NCBI GenBank assembly: GCA_020848995.1
Contig: JADLHA010000024.1
Span: 1-64,000 of the forward strand
Source: Saprospiraceae bacterium
Lineage (GTDB): Bacteria; Bacteroidota; Bacteroidia; Chitinophagales; Saprospiraceae
Reading direction: 5' to 3'
DNA: 64,000 nucleotides
Both the position numbers and the translations under genes were made by a program. The stretch's first letter is position 1, and every line of letters starts with the position of its first letter. This document shows, piece by piece, positions 25,310 through 33,857 of the stretch. The notes below the pieces were generated by a model. It ran no database searches and was not told the origin of the DNA. It saw only the letters and a list, made by a program, of their open reading frames with translations.

Positions 25310-25801
25310 TCAGCAGGCCCGGATATGGTCCATGGGCAGTTCGACGACAAATCCCATGGAGATCGTTTCCAGCTTGAGCTGCACGGCCTTCTTGCCAACC
25401 CAGTCCACCAGCAGGCCGCGCTGCCCGCAGAGCAGGCCACCGCACACTTCCACTGCCTGTCCCCTAAACATACCCGCTGGCTGCAACGAGCCAGACTGGA
25501 TCATCGTGCGGCTTCTCTTGAGCAATGCCATTTCCTCCGGACGCAGGGTAGCGTCCTTGTTGTTGAATCTCACGTAATGCATCACGCCCCGCGCCATAAA
25601 CACGTCGTTGCGGTCGCCATCGCTGTTGTACACAAAGAGGTAATTCGGAAAGGCAGGAACTTCGAGGGTCTTGATGCGGTCCGACCAGCGCCGCTTCTCC
25701 TTCAGCTTGGGCAGGTAATGCACAATGCCGAAACGGGCGAACTGCTCTTCGACCTTGAATTCATACCGGGATTGGACGAGAAGGACTTTCCAATTTGGCA
25801 T
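25310..25801 (-). CDS. UpxY/NusG-like transcription antiterminator
   Basis: This 163-aa protein has an NGN domain (about 1-105; NWKVLLVQSRYEFKVEEQF, PAFPNYLFVY) and a KOW-like segment (RGQAVEVCGGLLCGQRGLLVDW). Proteins of this type head capsule and exopolysaccharide loci in Bacteroidota and let polymerase read through long operons. Here no polysaccharide operon follows; the truncated recombinase does, in the same frame and 15 codons after the stop. A weak promoter-like TTTAG-N19-TAATTTAG lies upstream. The locus it once served may be lost, or it may act on the Wzz/O-antigen-ligase pair at a distance. Confidence 0.85.
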   Translation of the reverse strand: MPNWKVLLVQSRYEFKVEEQFARFGIVHYLPKLKEKRRWSDRIKTLEVPAFPNYLFVYNSDGDRNDVFMARGVMHYVRFNNKDATLRPEEMALLKRSRTMIQSGSLQPAGMFRGQAVEVCGGLLCGQRGLLVDWVGKKAVQLKLETISMGFVVELPMDHIRAC

Positions 25802-25921
25802 TCGGGGTTGGTTTATGGAGCTAAATTAGCTTAAATCCTCCATTGTCCTAAAGACTACAGAAAAAAATCTTGACAAAAAATCCTGAAAACCGCTATGGAT
25901 TTTTCTCCATCTACATATAAA

Positions 25922-26102
25922 GGGCACTTCTAAATACTCCATTTTGAGGCAGCCCCCAAGCAAAACAAGCCGAGGCGCAGCGAAGGAAGCTATGTGGAAC
26001 GATTTCTGACTGAGCTGCAACGAAGGATTGTGAAGCTAAATTCATTGAGCGCGTGAGACTAAGCGGGCTTGCTGGCACAATAGGAGGTTATTAGAAGTGC
26101 CC
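25922..26102. repeat. MITE-like repeat, copy D (best preserved)
   Basis: This 181-bp element has near-perfect ends: GGGCACTTCTAAATACTCC on the left and, reverse complemented, GGGCACTTCTAATAACCTCC on the right. TAAA flanks it on both sides (25918-25921 and 26103-26106), a clear 4-bp target duplication. The core is almost identical to copies A and B. It separates the UpxY-like gene from the IS66 remnant. No open frame of note. Confidence 0.85.
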
Positions 26103-26103
26103 T

Positions 26104-26342
26104 AAAATCAGGCCACCTGCCCTGGGTCGTGAAAATTACCTGTTTGTGGGATCCCACGATGCTGCACAGCGATTCGCGATGATGTACAGCTTTTTGGCTT
26201 AAGTAAAGCCCATAACATGAATCCCTATGACTGGCTCAAGGCCACACTGGAGCATATCCCGGATGCGAAATTATCAGAACTTGATAGGCTATTGCCAGGA
26301 TATGGGGTGTCGTTAGACGGAAGGATCCCCCTGACCTCTTGA
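26104..26342 (+). pseudogene. IS66-family transposase (TnpC) C-terminal remnant, frameshifted
   Basis: Two frames together give the end of an IS66 TnpC. The first reads IRPPALGRENYLFVGSHDAA..RFAMMYSF and stops near 26208. The next frame continues as NMNPYDWLKATLEHIPDAKL and ends at the TGA at 26342. The family has SFFG-like residues at the break, so the loss of one T in the CTTTTTGG run explains the frameshift. The fragment begins exactly at the right edge of repeat D. The rest of the IS is absent. 26343-26525 shows no gene. Confidence 0.8.
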
Positions 26343-26525
26343 TGTGGTATGCAGTTAAGAAATCAAAGTAAACGAAAGGAGTCGCTGGGAGACCTAGATC
26401 TGCCGATGGTCTAAGTTGCATTCGCCAATTTAAACCTGCTGCTAAGGGATCAGTCAAACCAACGTGCGGCCATGGCTGAAGTGATCCCGGTCACGGTCGT
26501 TCAGTTAACGATTAAACGAAGTACA

Positions 26526-28088
26526 ATGAGAAGGACGTCAGTTTGCATCATGGCCTGTCTTCTGTCTGTAATATCAGGATTTTCACAACACGGTGTGGGG
26601 CCCTTGTGGGGTGACGAGGTCTTGCTCCCAATATCCAATTCCCTGCGAAAACAGCGCGGTGTTTTGTACAACAACATGGCGGTGTTGCCGTCCGGACGCA
26701 TTTGCGTTTCCACGACCGAAACGAATCCTGGCAATACCGGTCTCCCTCTGGGGCATTTCCTATGCTATTCCGACGATGGGGGTGCGCACTGGTCTGCCCC
26801 TGCTGCACTGCTGCCTCCCAAACTTTTACCTGGCGGCAATGGCGTCAAACTGGTAGCAGGAACCGGCGACACCCTTTTTGCAATTTGGTCAGCCGTGAAC
26901 CCGCCTGCCGTTTTTCTCACAATACTGGACAGAGATTTCCGGGTGTTAAGAGACACCATAAGAGTCGTCAATAAACAACTGTATGGCAATTTTGCCACGC
27001 ATTTTACCTCCGACCGTTACGGGCGGTTGCATCTCATGTGGCACGAGGGAAATACCAATTCGCCACAAACAGCAGAAGCCTTTTATACCAGATCCCTCGA
27101 CCGCGGATTGCATTGGGAAACGGTTCAGCCGCTTAGCCGCGCAGATGGCCGGCATTCGGCATTCCCGCACGCGGATTTCGACGTCGCCGGAGATACCCTG
27201 GCCATACCCTGGCGCGATTCCGTTCAAGGCAACAACTGGGATATTCAGATGGTGTACAGCACCAATGGTGGCGCCAGTTGGTCGCAGGCTCGCCCCGTCG
27301 TTGCAAGCGGAGGAGCAGACTGGGATCCGGCCTTACTGATCGATCCCTACGGGCGCATGCATTTATTTTACCATCTGTATCCCATGGGAGATCCCTTTTG
27401 GGGAGCGCAGGTCCGCTACACCTTCAGCGACGACCTGGGGAGCAGTTGGCAACTTCCAGTGGATCCTTCGGGGGGGCAGCTATCCGCGGCAGGAATGCGG
27501 TCACAGCTCGTAGAAGGTCTGCGCTATTCTTCTTATACTCAAACCCTTTGGCTGAGCTGGAAGGACGAACGCGATTTTGACCCGGCAACCGGCAACGTTG
27601 CCGGTGATATGATGGTCACCCATTCGAAAGACCGGGGTCAGCATTGGGCCACCCCGGAGTTTGCTACCGACAGGGGAGACTCAACGCTGGGATTTAAGGC
27701 TGCCGCTCTGCTACCGGACGGTAGCTATTGCGTCAACTACGAAGTCATTTCCCCCGGAGACATCAACGATCCCGCTGGGTTCTTAAGGGTGTATTTCCGC
27801 AAAAGGCAACATACCATCACCGTATCAGACGATGATGCCCCAGGCACAACCCAAACCTGGAACTTCCCAAATCCGGTCAGAGGCAGCGTTATGCCTACCC
27901 TCGTCAATGAGGAACATCAACCCATCTTTATTTCAGTCTTTTCTTTGTCAGGTCAGCAGCTAGCCGCTGCAGATATTCAGCCCGGGGCAAGCTGGTCCTT
28001 TCCACGGCTTCTTCCAGGCGAATACCTGCTTAAATGGACAAACGGCAGTTCGCGTGCTCAAACGCTTCGTCTTACTGCAATTGATTAG
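26526..28088 (+). CDS. T9SS-exported Asp-box (sialidase-like) protein
   Basis: From the ATG at 26526 this is 520 aa with a signal peptide (about 1-21, ISGFSQ). At least five Asp boxes are visible (SDDGGAHWSAP, SLDRGLHWETV, STNGGASWSQA, SDDLGSSWQLP, SKDRGQHWATP), the mark of a six-bladed sialidase-type propeller. The end (WNFPNPVRG...PGEYLLKWTNG) is a type A T9SS sorting domain. Asp boxes occur in sialidases and in many non-enzymatic propellers; the Arg triad of a true sialidase could not be confirmed by eye. An in-frame extension to 26472 was rejected because it precedes the signal peptide. Confidence 0.85.
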   Translation: MRRTSVCIMACLLSVISGFSQHGVGPLWGDEVLLPISNSLRKQRGVLYNNMAVLPSGRICVSTTETNPGNTGLPLGHFLCYSDDGGAHWSAPAALLPPKLLPGGNGVKLVAGTGDTLFAIWSAVNPPAVFLTILDRDFRVLRDTIRVVNKQLYGNFATHFTSDRYGRLHLMWHEGNTNSPQTAEAFYTRSLDRGLHWETVQPLSRADGRHSAFPHADFDVAGDTLAIPWRDSVQGNNWDIQMVYSTNGGASWSQARPVVASGGADWDPALLIDPYGRMHLFYHLYPMGDPFWGAQVRYTFSDDLGSSWQLPVDPSGGQLSAAGMRSQLVEGLRYSSYTQTLWLSWKDERDFDPATGNVAGDMMVTHSKDRGQHWATPEFATDRGDSTLGFKAAALLPDGSYCVNYEVISPGDINDPAGFLRVYFRKRQHTITVSDDDAPGTTQTWNFPNPVRGSVMPTLVNEEHQPIFISVFSLSGQQLAAADIQPGASWSFPRLLPGEYLLKWTNGSSRAQTLRLTAID

Positions 28089-28245
28089 CCGCACGACAAG
28101 CCCCGGTTGGGTTTAGGGTGTTTAGCCGTGGCGATGTACCACGGCCGCTGATAAAAATTATCTTGCAGAATATCTTCACCATTGCGCAATTTCTTTACCT
28201 TGGGCAGTCCCGGACTTCCGGGGCAACCGACCCGAAACCTCGATC

Positions 28246-28689
28246 ATGGAACTTGCTACCTGGCAAATCTGGACCATCGCCGCCATCGTGCTGTTTATTG
28301 CAGAAGTATTTACACCGTCATTTCTATCGGCCTGCCTGGGCATAGGATGCCTGATGGCAGCAGCCGCCGCCGGTCTGGGGACAGAAATGACCAGCCAGCT
28401 TACGGCATTCTCGCTGGGGACCCTGGCTGCTTTCTTTGGGGTGCGCCCATTCATGCTGCGCTATGGCCATCGCAAAGGCGAAGGGGTGGCAACCAACGTT
28501 GAAGCCCTGATCGGTCGTCAGGCCCGCGTGGTAGTCACCATTGACAACCAAAAGGGAGAAGGCAGGGTCGCCGTCGACGGCGATGACTGGAGAGCGTCAA
28601 CCACAACCGGTGAAGTGGTTGCCGACGGCCGGTGGGTCAGGATCCTCCGGGTCGAATCGACAATGCTCGTAGTTGAACCAATAAACTGA
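28246..28689 (+). CDS. NfeD-family membrane protein
   Basis: This 147-aa protein has three membrane segments in its first half (about 7-75, starting IWTIAAIVLFIAEVFTP) and a C-terminal OB-fold (LIGRQARVV...GEGRVAVDGDDWRAST...VVADGRWVRIL), the short NfeD1b form without protease. NfeD proteins pair with SPFH proteins, and the SPFH gene follows five bases later. Together they are thought to organise membrane microdomains. Start chosen at the ATG giving the standard first membrane helix. Confidence 0.92.
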   Translation: MELATWQIWTIAAIVLFIAEVFTPSFLSACLGIGCLMAAAAAGLGTEMTSQLTAFSLGTLAAFFGVRPFMLRYGHRKGEGVATNVEALIGRQARVVVTIDNQKGEGRVAVDGDDWRASTTTGEVVADGRWVRILRVESTMLVVEPIN

Positions 28690-28694
28690 CTGCC

Positions 28695-29684
28695 ATGGGT
28701 TTTACCATCATTCTTTCCTTTATTGCACTTTTTGTCGTCGTGTTCGCCCTCATGGGCTTAAAGATCGTCCAGCAATCAGAGACCATGGTCATCGAACGCC
28801 TGGGGCGGTATAGCAGAACACTGCCTTCGGGCATCAACGTCATCTGGCCCGTCATCGACCGGCCCCGCGAAATTATGTGGCGGTACCTAAGGGAAATTCC
28901 CGACGGCCGCAGCATCGTTCATAAGACCATCGTCAACCGCATTGACTTGCGCGAAACCGTTTACGATTTTCCCAAACAAAGCGTCATCACCAAAGACAAT
29001 GTCGTAACGGAGATCAATGCCATCATCTATTTCCAGATCACAGACCCGGTAAAGGCCATTTACGAAATTGCCAACCTTCCCGATGCCATCGAAAAACTTA
29101 CGCAGACAACGCTTCGCAATGTCATCGGAGAACTCGACCTCGATGAAACGCTCACATCCAGGGATACCATCAACTCAAAACTCAGGGCCGTGCTCGACGA
29201 CGCAACCCACAAATGGGGAGTGAAGATCAACCGCGTTGAATTGCAGGACATCAACCCCCCGCACGACATCCGGGATGCCATGGAAAAGCAAATGCGCGCC
29301 GAACGGGATAAACGCGCGAAGATCCTCGAAGCCGAAGGGACGAAGGCCCAACTCTCTTTGGAAGCCGAGGGCCGCAAAGTGGCAGAGATCAACCAGGCTG
29401 AAGGGGAGAAGCAGGCTCAGATCCTCCGGGCAGAAGGGGAAGCACAGGCAAGATTGAAAGTTGCAGAGGCCGAGGCGGAGGCGGTTCGCAAGATCGCAGA
29501 TGCCGTGACGGCTGCAAATGCCGATCCAGTCAAATACATGATTGCCATCCGGTACGTGGATGCCCTGCGGGAAATGGTGAGCGGAAAAGACAACAAAGTG
29601 GTGTACCTGCCTTTCGAGGCTACCGGTATCCTCAGTTCCCTTGGGGGGATACGTGAACTGTTGAACCCACCTTCGGGAAAATGA
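28695..29684 (+). CDS. SPFH-domain (stomatin/QmcA-like) membrane protein
   Basis: This 329-aa protein has one N-terminal membrane helix (about 4-24), the SPFH domain (about 25-190; VIERLGRYSRTLPSGINVI, SVITKDNVVTEINAIIYFQI) and a charged helical region (about 195-270; many KAKILEAEG-like repeats). It should form large ring oligomers on the membrane with the NfeD partner encoded just upstream. Length and layout are normal for the slipin/paraslipin group. Confidence 0.93.
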   Translation: MGFTIILSFIALFVVVFALMGLKIVQQSETMVIERLGRYSRTLPSGINVIWPVIDRPREIMWRYLREIPDGRSIVHKTIVNRIDLRETVYDFPKQSVITKDNVVTEINAIIYFQITDPVKAIYEIANLPDAIEKLTQTTLRNVIGELDLDETLTSRDTINSKLRAVLDDATHKWGVKINRVELQDINPPHDIRDAMEKQMRAERDKRAKILEAEGTKAQLSLEAEGRKVAEINQAEGEKQAQILRAEGEAQARLKVAEAEAEAVRKIADAVTAANADPVKYMIAIRYVDALREMVSGKDNKVVYLPFEATGILSSLGGIRELLNPPSGK

Positions 29685-29877
29685 CCTTTCTGCAACCCTG
29701 AACCAGTAACAGAATGGGATTCCTGAAATCGACAGCGTTTGACCATTTCGATCCTGCTGCTTTTAGGTTTTACCCGGTTGCAGAGGGGATCGCTCATTTT
29801 ACATGCATGGTTGATCGCCGAATTAATTTTTCGAAACTGAACCGGTGATGTAATTTACCGGGCTGCAAAAATCATTC

Positions 29878-31008
29878 ATGGGATCCCGAATTGAGATAAA
29901 ACCAGTTGCGACCAAAAGAGATCGGCTTGAATTTATTCGATTCCCGTTGAGCCTCTATAAGGGAAATGCTTTTTGGATTCCACAAATTGAACAGGACGAG
30001 ATCAAGATGATCAACCCGGCAACCAATCCGGCGTTCGAATTTTGCGATGTGCAATTTTGGATGGCTTACCTGGATGGAAGAGCTGTAGGAAGGGTTGGAG
30101 GCATCATCAACCACCGGCACAATGCCAAAACGGGAAAAAGCTTTGCGCGTTTCACCATGATCGACTTTATCGACGACGATGCGGTACCCGGGGCGCTGAT
30201 CCAAACCATTGAGCAATGGGCCAGAGAAAAGGGTGCCACAAGCGTCCATGGTCCACTGGGCTTTACGGACATGGATCCGGAGGGCATGCTGGTCGAAGGG
30301 TTTCAGGAATTGGGCACCATCGCCACCATTTACAACCATCCATATTATCCGCCGCACCTCGAGCGGGTAGGCTACCGCAAAGAGGCCGACTGGGTGGAAT
30401 ATGAGATCACGCCCTCCAATGTGATTCCAGGAGAAGTGGAGCGCATGGCCAAAATCGTCCTGAACCGCTATCAGCTGCACATGCTCCATCCCAAAAGCAG
30501 GAAGGAACTCTTGTCCTATGCCAGGGAGGTCTTCCAACTACTCAACGTCTGTTATGAGAACCTGCACGGCTTTGTCGCATTGACCGATAAGCAAATCGAT
30601 CAGTACATATCCCAGTACTTTGGCTTTATTCTTCCGGAATTCGTTCCGGTCATCCTCGACGCCGGTAATCGCGTTGTGGGCTTTGGGGTGGCCATGCCGT
30701 CGTTGTCGAAGGCTTTTCAAAAGGCCCGCGGCCGGTTGTTTCCATTTGGCTTTATACACATATTGTCCGCCATGCGCAAAAATGACCGCGCCGATCTTTA
30801 CATCACCGGTATACATCCGGACTACCAGAATAAAGGGGTAAACGCCCTGTTGCTATACGAAATGCACAAGGTGTTTATAAAACACGGCATCGTAAAAGTT
30901 GAAAGCAATCCTGAGTTGGAAACCAATACCAAAGTTCAGGCTCAGTGGAAGTTTTACCAAAGTCGGCAACACAAACGCAGACGATGTTATGTAAAGGATC
31001 TTCAATGA
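29878..31008 (+). CDS. GNAT-like acyltransferase, two-domain type
   Basis: This 376-aa cytoplasmic protein resembles a common Bacteroidota family annotated as GNAT N-acetyltransferase. The N-terminal half (DRLEFIRFPLSLYKGNAFWI, AVGRVGGIINH, HGPLGFTDMDPEGMLVEGF) and the C-terminal half (LYITGIHPDYQNKGVNALLL, VESNPELETN) fit two GNAT-like folds; the second contains the Q/R-x-x-G-x-A-like acetyl-CoA loop as QNKGVN. The substrate is unknown. It stands 193 bases after the SPFH gene with nothing evident in between. Confidence 0.8.
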   Translation: MGSRIEIKPVATKRDRLEFIRFPLSLYKGNAFWIPQIEQDEIKMINPATNPAFEFCDVQFWMAYLDGRAVGRVGGIINHRHNAKTGKSFARFTMIDFIDDDAVPGALIQTIEQWAREKGATSVHGPLGFTDMDPEGMLVEGFQELGTIATIYNHPYYPPHLERVGYRKEADWVEYEITPSNVIPGEVERMAKIVLNRYQLHMLHPKSRKELLSYAREVFQLLNVCYENLHGFVALTDKQIDQYISQYFGFILPEFVPVILDAGNRVVGFGVAMPSLSKAFQKARGRLFPFGFIHILSAMRKNDRADLYITGIHPDYQNKGVNALLLYEMHKVFIKHGIVKVESNPELETNTKVQAQWKFYQSRQHKRRRCYVKDLQ

Positions 31009-31085
31009 GGCCTCACCACCCCAGGACCCGACCATACTGAAATGCTTTGATGATGATTCTTTGATCTGAGCACAAATCCAACTCA

Positions 31086-31496
31086 ATGCATATTTCCAGC
31101 GGTCCGTTTATGTTCATCCTCTATGTCGAAAACCGGCAGTTGAGCAGCGAGTTCTATTCAAAACTGATGGAGCGCACCCCAGAACTCGACGTTCCGGGGA
31201 TGACGGAATTCAGACTCTCTGAGGGTGTTGTCCTGGGGCTCATGCCCAATTCGGGCATTGCAAGGATCCTGGCACCCGTTTGTCCGCATCCAGTTGCAGG
31301 AACCGGAATTCCACGCTGTGAACTGTATTTCCGGGTACAGGATGCCGACAGGGCCACTGGATTTGCTGTGTCGTGTGGTGCCGCATTGGTTCAAGGTGCT
31401 CAGGACCGCGATTGGGGAGACCGGGTTGGTTACGTAGCCGATCCCGATGGGCACATCATTGCTCTTGCTTGTCCGATTGCGCACACTCAGGCCTAA
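31086..31496 (+). CDS. VOC-superfamily (glyoxalase/bleomycin-resistance fold) protein
   Basis: This 136-aa protein has the paired beta-alpha-beta-beta-beta modules of the VOC fold. FILYVENRQLSSEFYSKLM opens the first module, and WGDRVGYVADPDGHIIALA closes the second with the usual DPDGH metal-ligand motif. Substrate cannot be told. It stands alone, 77 bases after the GNAT gene. Confidence 0.88.
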   Translation: MHISSGPFMFILYVENRQLSSEFYSKLMERTPELDVPGMTEFRLSEGVVLGLMPNSGIARILAPVCPHPVAGTGIPRCELYFRVQDADRATGFAVSCGAALVQGAQDRDWGDRVGYVADPDGHIIALACPIAHTQA

Positions 31497-31683
31497 GGTC
31501 GCAACCCGCTCAGACCATCGTTTTGGTAAAAAGAACCAGTTGGGGGCCTTTTAACGATCGTTAGTTAATGGAATGGACAATGAATTAAATTGGCGAGCAG
31601 TAATTTGTGCAGCCTGAACCCCTTGTAGCTAACGCATGGATCGGCAGGATTTACAGTATTCACCTGAGCCAGGGATGTTTTGA

Positions 31684-31714
31684 TTTGGCTTCTCCCCGAA
31701 AGTGTTTATATTTG
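31684..31714 (+). promoter_or_regulatory. Bacteroidota-type promoter of the DUF6544-like gene
   Basis: TTTG (31684-31687), 19 bases, then TATATTTG (31707-31714) match the -33/-7 consensus TTTG-N19-TAnnTTTG at every defined position. The ATG at 31737 follows 22 bases later. Confidence 0.65.
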
Positions 31715-31736
31715 ATTTTATGTTGTACCATTTTCC

Positions 31737-32837
31737 ATGCGAATAGCATTGATCGTCCTAATGGTTGTTCACGGGCTGATCCATTTGATGGGATTTGTCA
31801 AGGCCTTTGGTTTTGCTGAAATCAGAGCGCTCACCCAGGAGATCTCCAGACCGGCGGGGATCGCATGGTTAACATGCGCCGACCTGTGGCTGATTTTCGC
31901 ACTTTCACACCTCATCCGCATTCCCGGTGCAGGGTACATCGGCTTTGTGGCCTTAATCCTCTCGCAGTCACTGATCCTGCTCCAATGGAGGGTTGCCGGG
32001 TATGGGACCCTTGCCAATGTCGTTTTGCTGATGCCGGTGTTGCTGTCTTTTGGCAGGGCGCGCTTTGAATCCCGGGTAGACCGCGAAACCCGTTGGATGT
32101 TTGCGGAAATTCAACGTGACCTCTCTTCCTTTTCTCCTATTCCGGCATTGGATAGCCTGCCACCGCCGGTATTGCGCTGGTTGCACGCCTCGGGAGTTAT
32201 GGAAAGGCCCTTGCCTCAAACGGTACAAATGACCCAGGACCTCAAACTCAAAATGAAGCCCAGCCAGGAAAGCTGGTATCAGGCCAATGCCAGCCAGGTG
32301 ACCAGCCTGAATCCTCCGGGCTTCCATTGGACGGTCGAGGTGGCACTCAATCCGTTTCTTGGTTTTTTTGGCAGGGACCAGCTGGTGGGAGGGGAAGGCG
32401 AAATGCTGATCTGTGCAAATGGATTGCTCAAACTTGTCCATGCACGCGGCCCGCAAATTGACGAAGGATCCCTGCAGCGGTTTCTCGGAGAGATGGTTTG
32501 GCTGCCTTCGCTTGCCGTGAACCCCAGGGTGAAATGGGAACCCATAGACGAACTTTCCGCGCAGGCAACGATCCAGCTCGGAGACCACAGCGCTTCGGGT
32601 ACTTTTTTCTTTGACGAGCAGGGCGATTTCGTTCGCTTCTCAGCCATGCGGTTTTTAGAGAATGAGCCCGGAGCAAAAAGGTACCCGTGGATCCTCGATG
32701 CAATATCCTACCAACGCTTTGAGGGCATCCGCATCCCTTCCACGGTTAAGGCAACCTGGAAGCTTGAAAACCAAGATTGGAACTGGCTCGAACTGGAGTT
32801 GACAGAGGTCAAATATGATCCATCAAACTTTAGATAA
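31737..32837 (+). CDS. DUF6544-like membrane protein
   Basis: This 366-aa protein has four membrane segments in its first 115 residues (LIVLMVVHGLIHLMGFVKAF onward) and a soluble C-terminal domain of about 240 residues. PPPVLRWLHASGVMERPLPQTV at the start of the soluble part and the W-rich strand pattern (GFHWTVEVALNPFLGFFGRD) match proteins annotated as DUF6544. Function unknown. It has a consensus promoter and is followed 62 bases later by the MscS gene, possibly in one transcript. Confidence 0.75.
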   Translation: MRIALIVLMVVHGLIHLMGFVKAFGFAEIRALTQEISRPAGIAWLTCADLWLIFALSHLIRIPGAGYIGFVALILSQSLILLQWRVAGYGTLANVVLLMPVLLSFGRARFESRVDRETRWMFAEIQRDLSSFSPIPALDSLPPPVLRWLHASGVMERPLPQTVQMTQDLKLKMKPSQESWYQANASQVTSLNPPGFHWTVEVALNPFLGFFGRDQLVGGEGEMLICANGLLKLVHARGPQIDEGSLQRFLGEMVWLPSLAVNPRVKWEPIDELSAQATIQLGDHSASGTFFFDEQGDFVRFSAMRFLENEPGAKRYPWILDAISYQRFEGIRIPSTVKATWKLENQDWNWLELELTEVKYDPSNFR

Positions 32838-32899
32838 TCAGATGAAATGGAAGATGGTCGCATGAAACAAGTGGCTTGCCCCACTGCGTCAGAACCGAA

Positions 32900-33751
32900 A
32901 TGATGATTGTGAATATGCTGGAATATACCGTGTTCAATTTTGGCAACTACCAATTGAAATTACATCATCTGGTAGCTGTGGCCGCATACCTCATGTTCGT
33001 ATTGCTGCTGTTGAGGGTGGTCCGGCTCATGGTTTTTCGTTCTTCAAAAATGGACGAGGCGCGAAAATTTTCAATGCATAAGCTGCTGCGATACGTCGTA
33101 TGGGCAATTTCAGTGATCGCCATCCTCTATTTGCTTGGCGTAAATATTTCTGTTTTGCTTGCCGGATCAGCGGCACTTTTGGTAGGCGTCGGACTTGGAC
33201 TGCAACAGATATTTAACGATTTTTTATCTGGGGTCATCCTCCTCAGCGACGGCACAATCAAGGTAGGAGATGTCATAGAAGTCAACGACAAAATTTATAA
33301 AGTGCAGACGATCAATTACCGCACAACAACCGTGATGGGTCGCGAAGAAAATTTCGTCATTCTTCCAAATTCTGAGCTCACCCGAAACCGCGTGATCAAC
33401 TGGACTTATGGTGGGTTTGCATCCCGCTTCCAAATTGACCTTGGAATTTCGTATGGCGCGGATGTCGAAAAGGTGATTGAGATACTGCAGAACATACCAC
33501 TGGGGCATGAACGCATTTTAAAGACACCACCGCCCTTTGTGCGATTGGAGGATTTTGGAGAGTCTTCGTTAAAAATTTCCCTTTTTTTCTATTCCAATGA
33601 GGTTTTTCGCATTGAGCGAATTAAGAGTTCGATCCGGGTTGCCATTTTTAAAGCGTTGACTGAGCGCGGGATTGAAATTCCATTTCCTCAACGCGTCGTG
33701 CATTTTGCGTCGCCGGAAAAGGGAGGCTCAACGCCTAAAGGGCAATTCTAA
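32900..33751 (+). CDS. Small-conductance mechanosensitive channel (MscS family)
   Basis: This 283-aa inner-membrane channel opens under membrane tension to release solutes. It has three membrane segments (about 15-40, 60-80, 85-110); the pore-lining helix and first MscS motif read VGVGLGLQQIFNDFLSGVILL, followed by the beta domain (GDVIEVNDKIYKVQTINYRTT, NSELTRNRVINWTYG) and the C-terminal domain. The ATG at 32900 is preferred over a TTG at 32876. The last four codons and the stop lie inside the left end of repeat copy E, so the insertion has replaced the native C-terminus. Confidence 0.92.
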   Translation: MMIVNMLEYTVFNFGNYQLKLHHLVAVAAYLMFVLLLLRVVRLMVFRSSKMDEARKFSMHKLLRYVVWAISVIAILYLLGVNISVLLAGSAALLVGVGLGLQQIFNDFLSGVILLSDGTIKVGDVIEVNDKIYKVQTINYRTTTVMGREENFVILPNSELTRNRVINWTYGGFASRFQIDLGISYGADVEKVIEILQNIPLGHERILKTPPPFVRLEDFGESSLKISLFFYSNEVFRIERIKSSIRVAIFKALTERGIEIPFPQRVVHFASPEKGGSTPKGQF

Positions 33752-33857
33752 AAGCCCCATTTTGATGCCAGAATGAAAAGGGCTGCCTCGCTAAATTCAT
33801 TGAGCGCGTGAGCCTGTGCGGTCTGGCTGGCGCAAGAGGGAGTTTTTTGAAGTGCCC
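33740..33857. repeat. MITE-like repeat, copy E (internally deleted)
   Basis: This 118-bp copy keeps both ends (left GGGCAATTCTAA, right reverse complement GGGCACTTCAAA) and the end of the core (TTCATTGAGCGCGTGAGCCT) but lacks about 65 bp of core. Flanks are TAAA (33736-33739) and TTAA (33858-33861), an imperfect duplication. The left end provides the TAA stop of the MscS gene. Confidence 0.8.
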
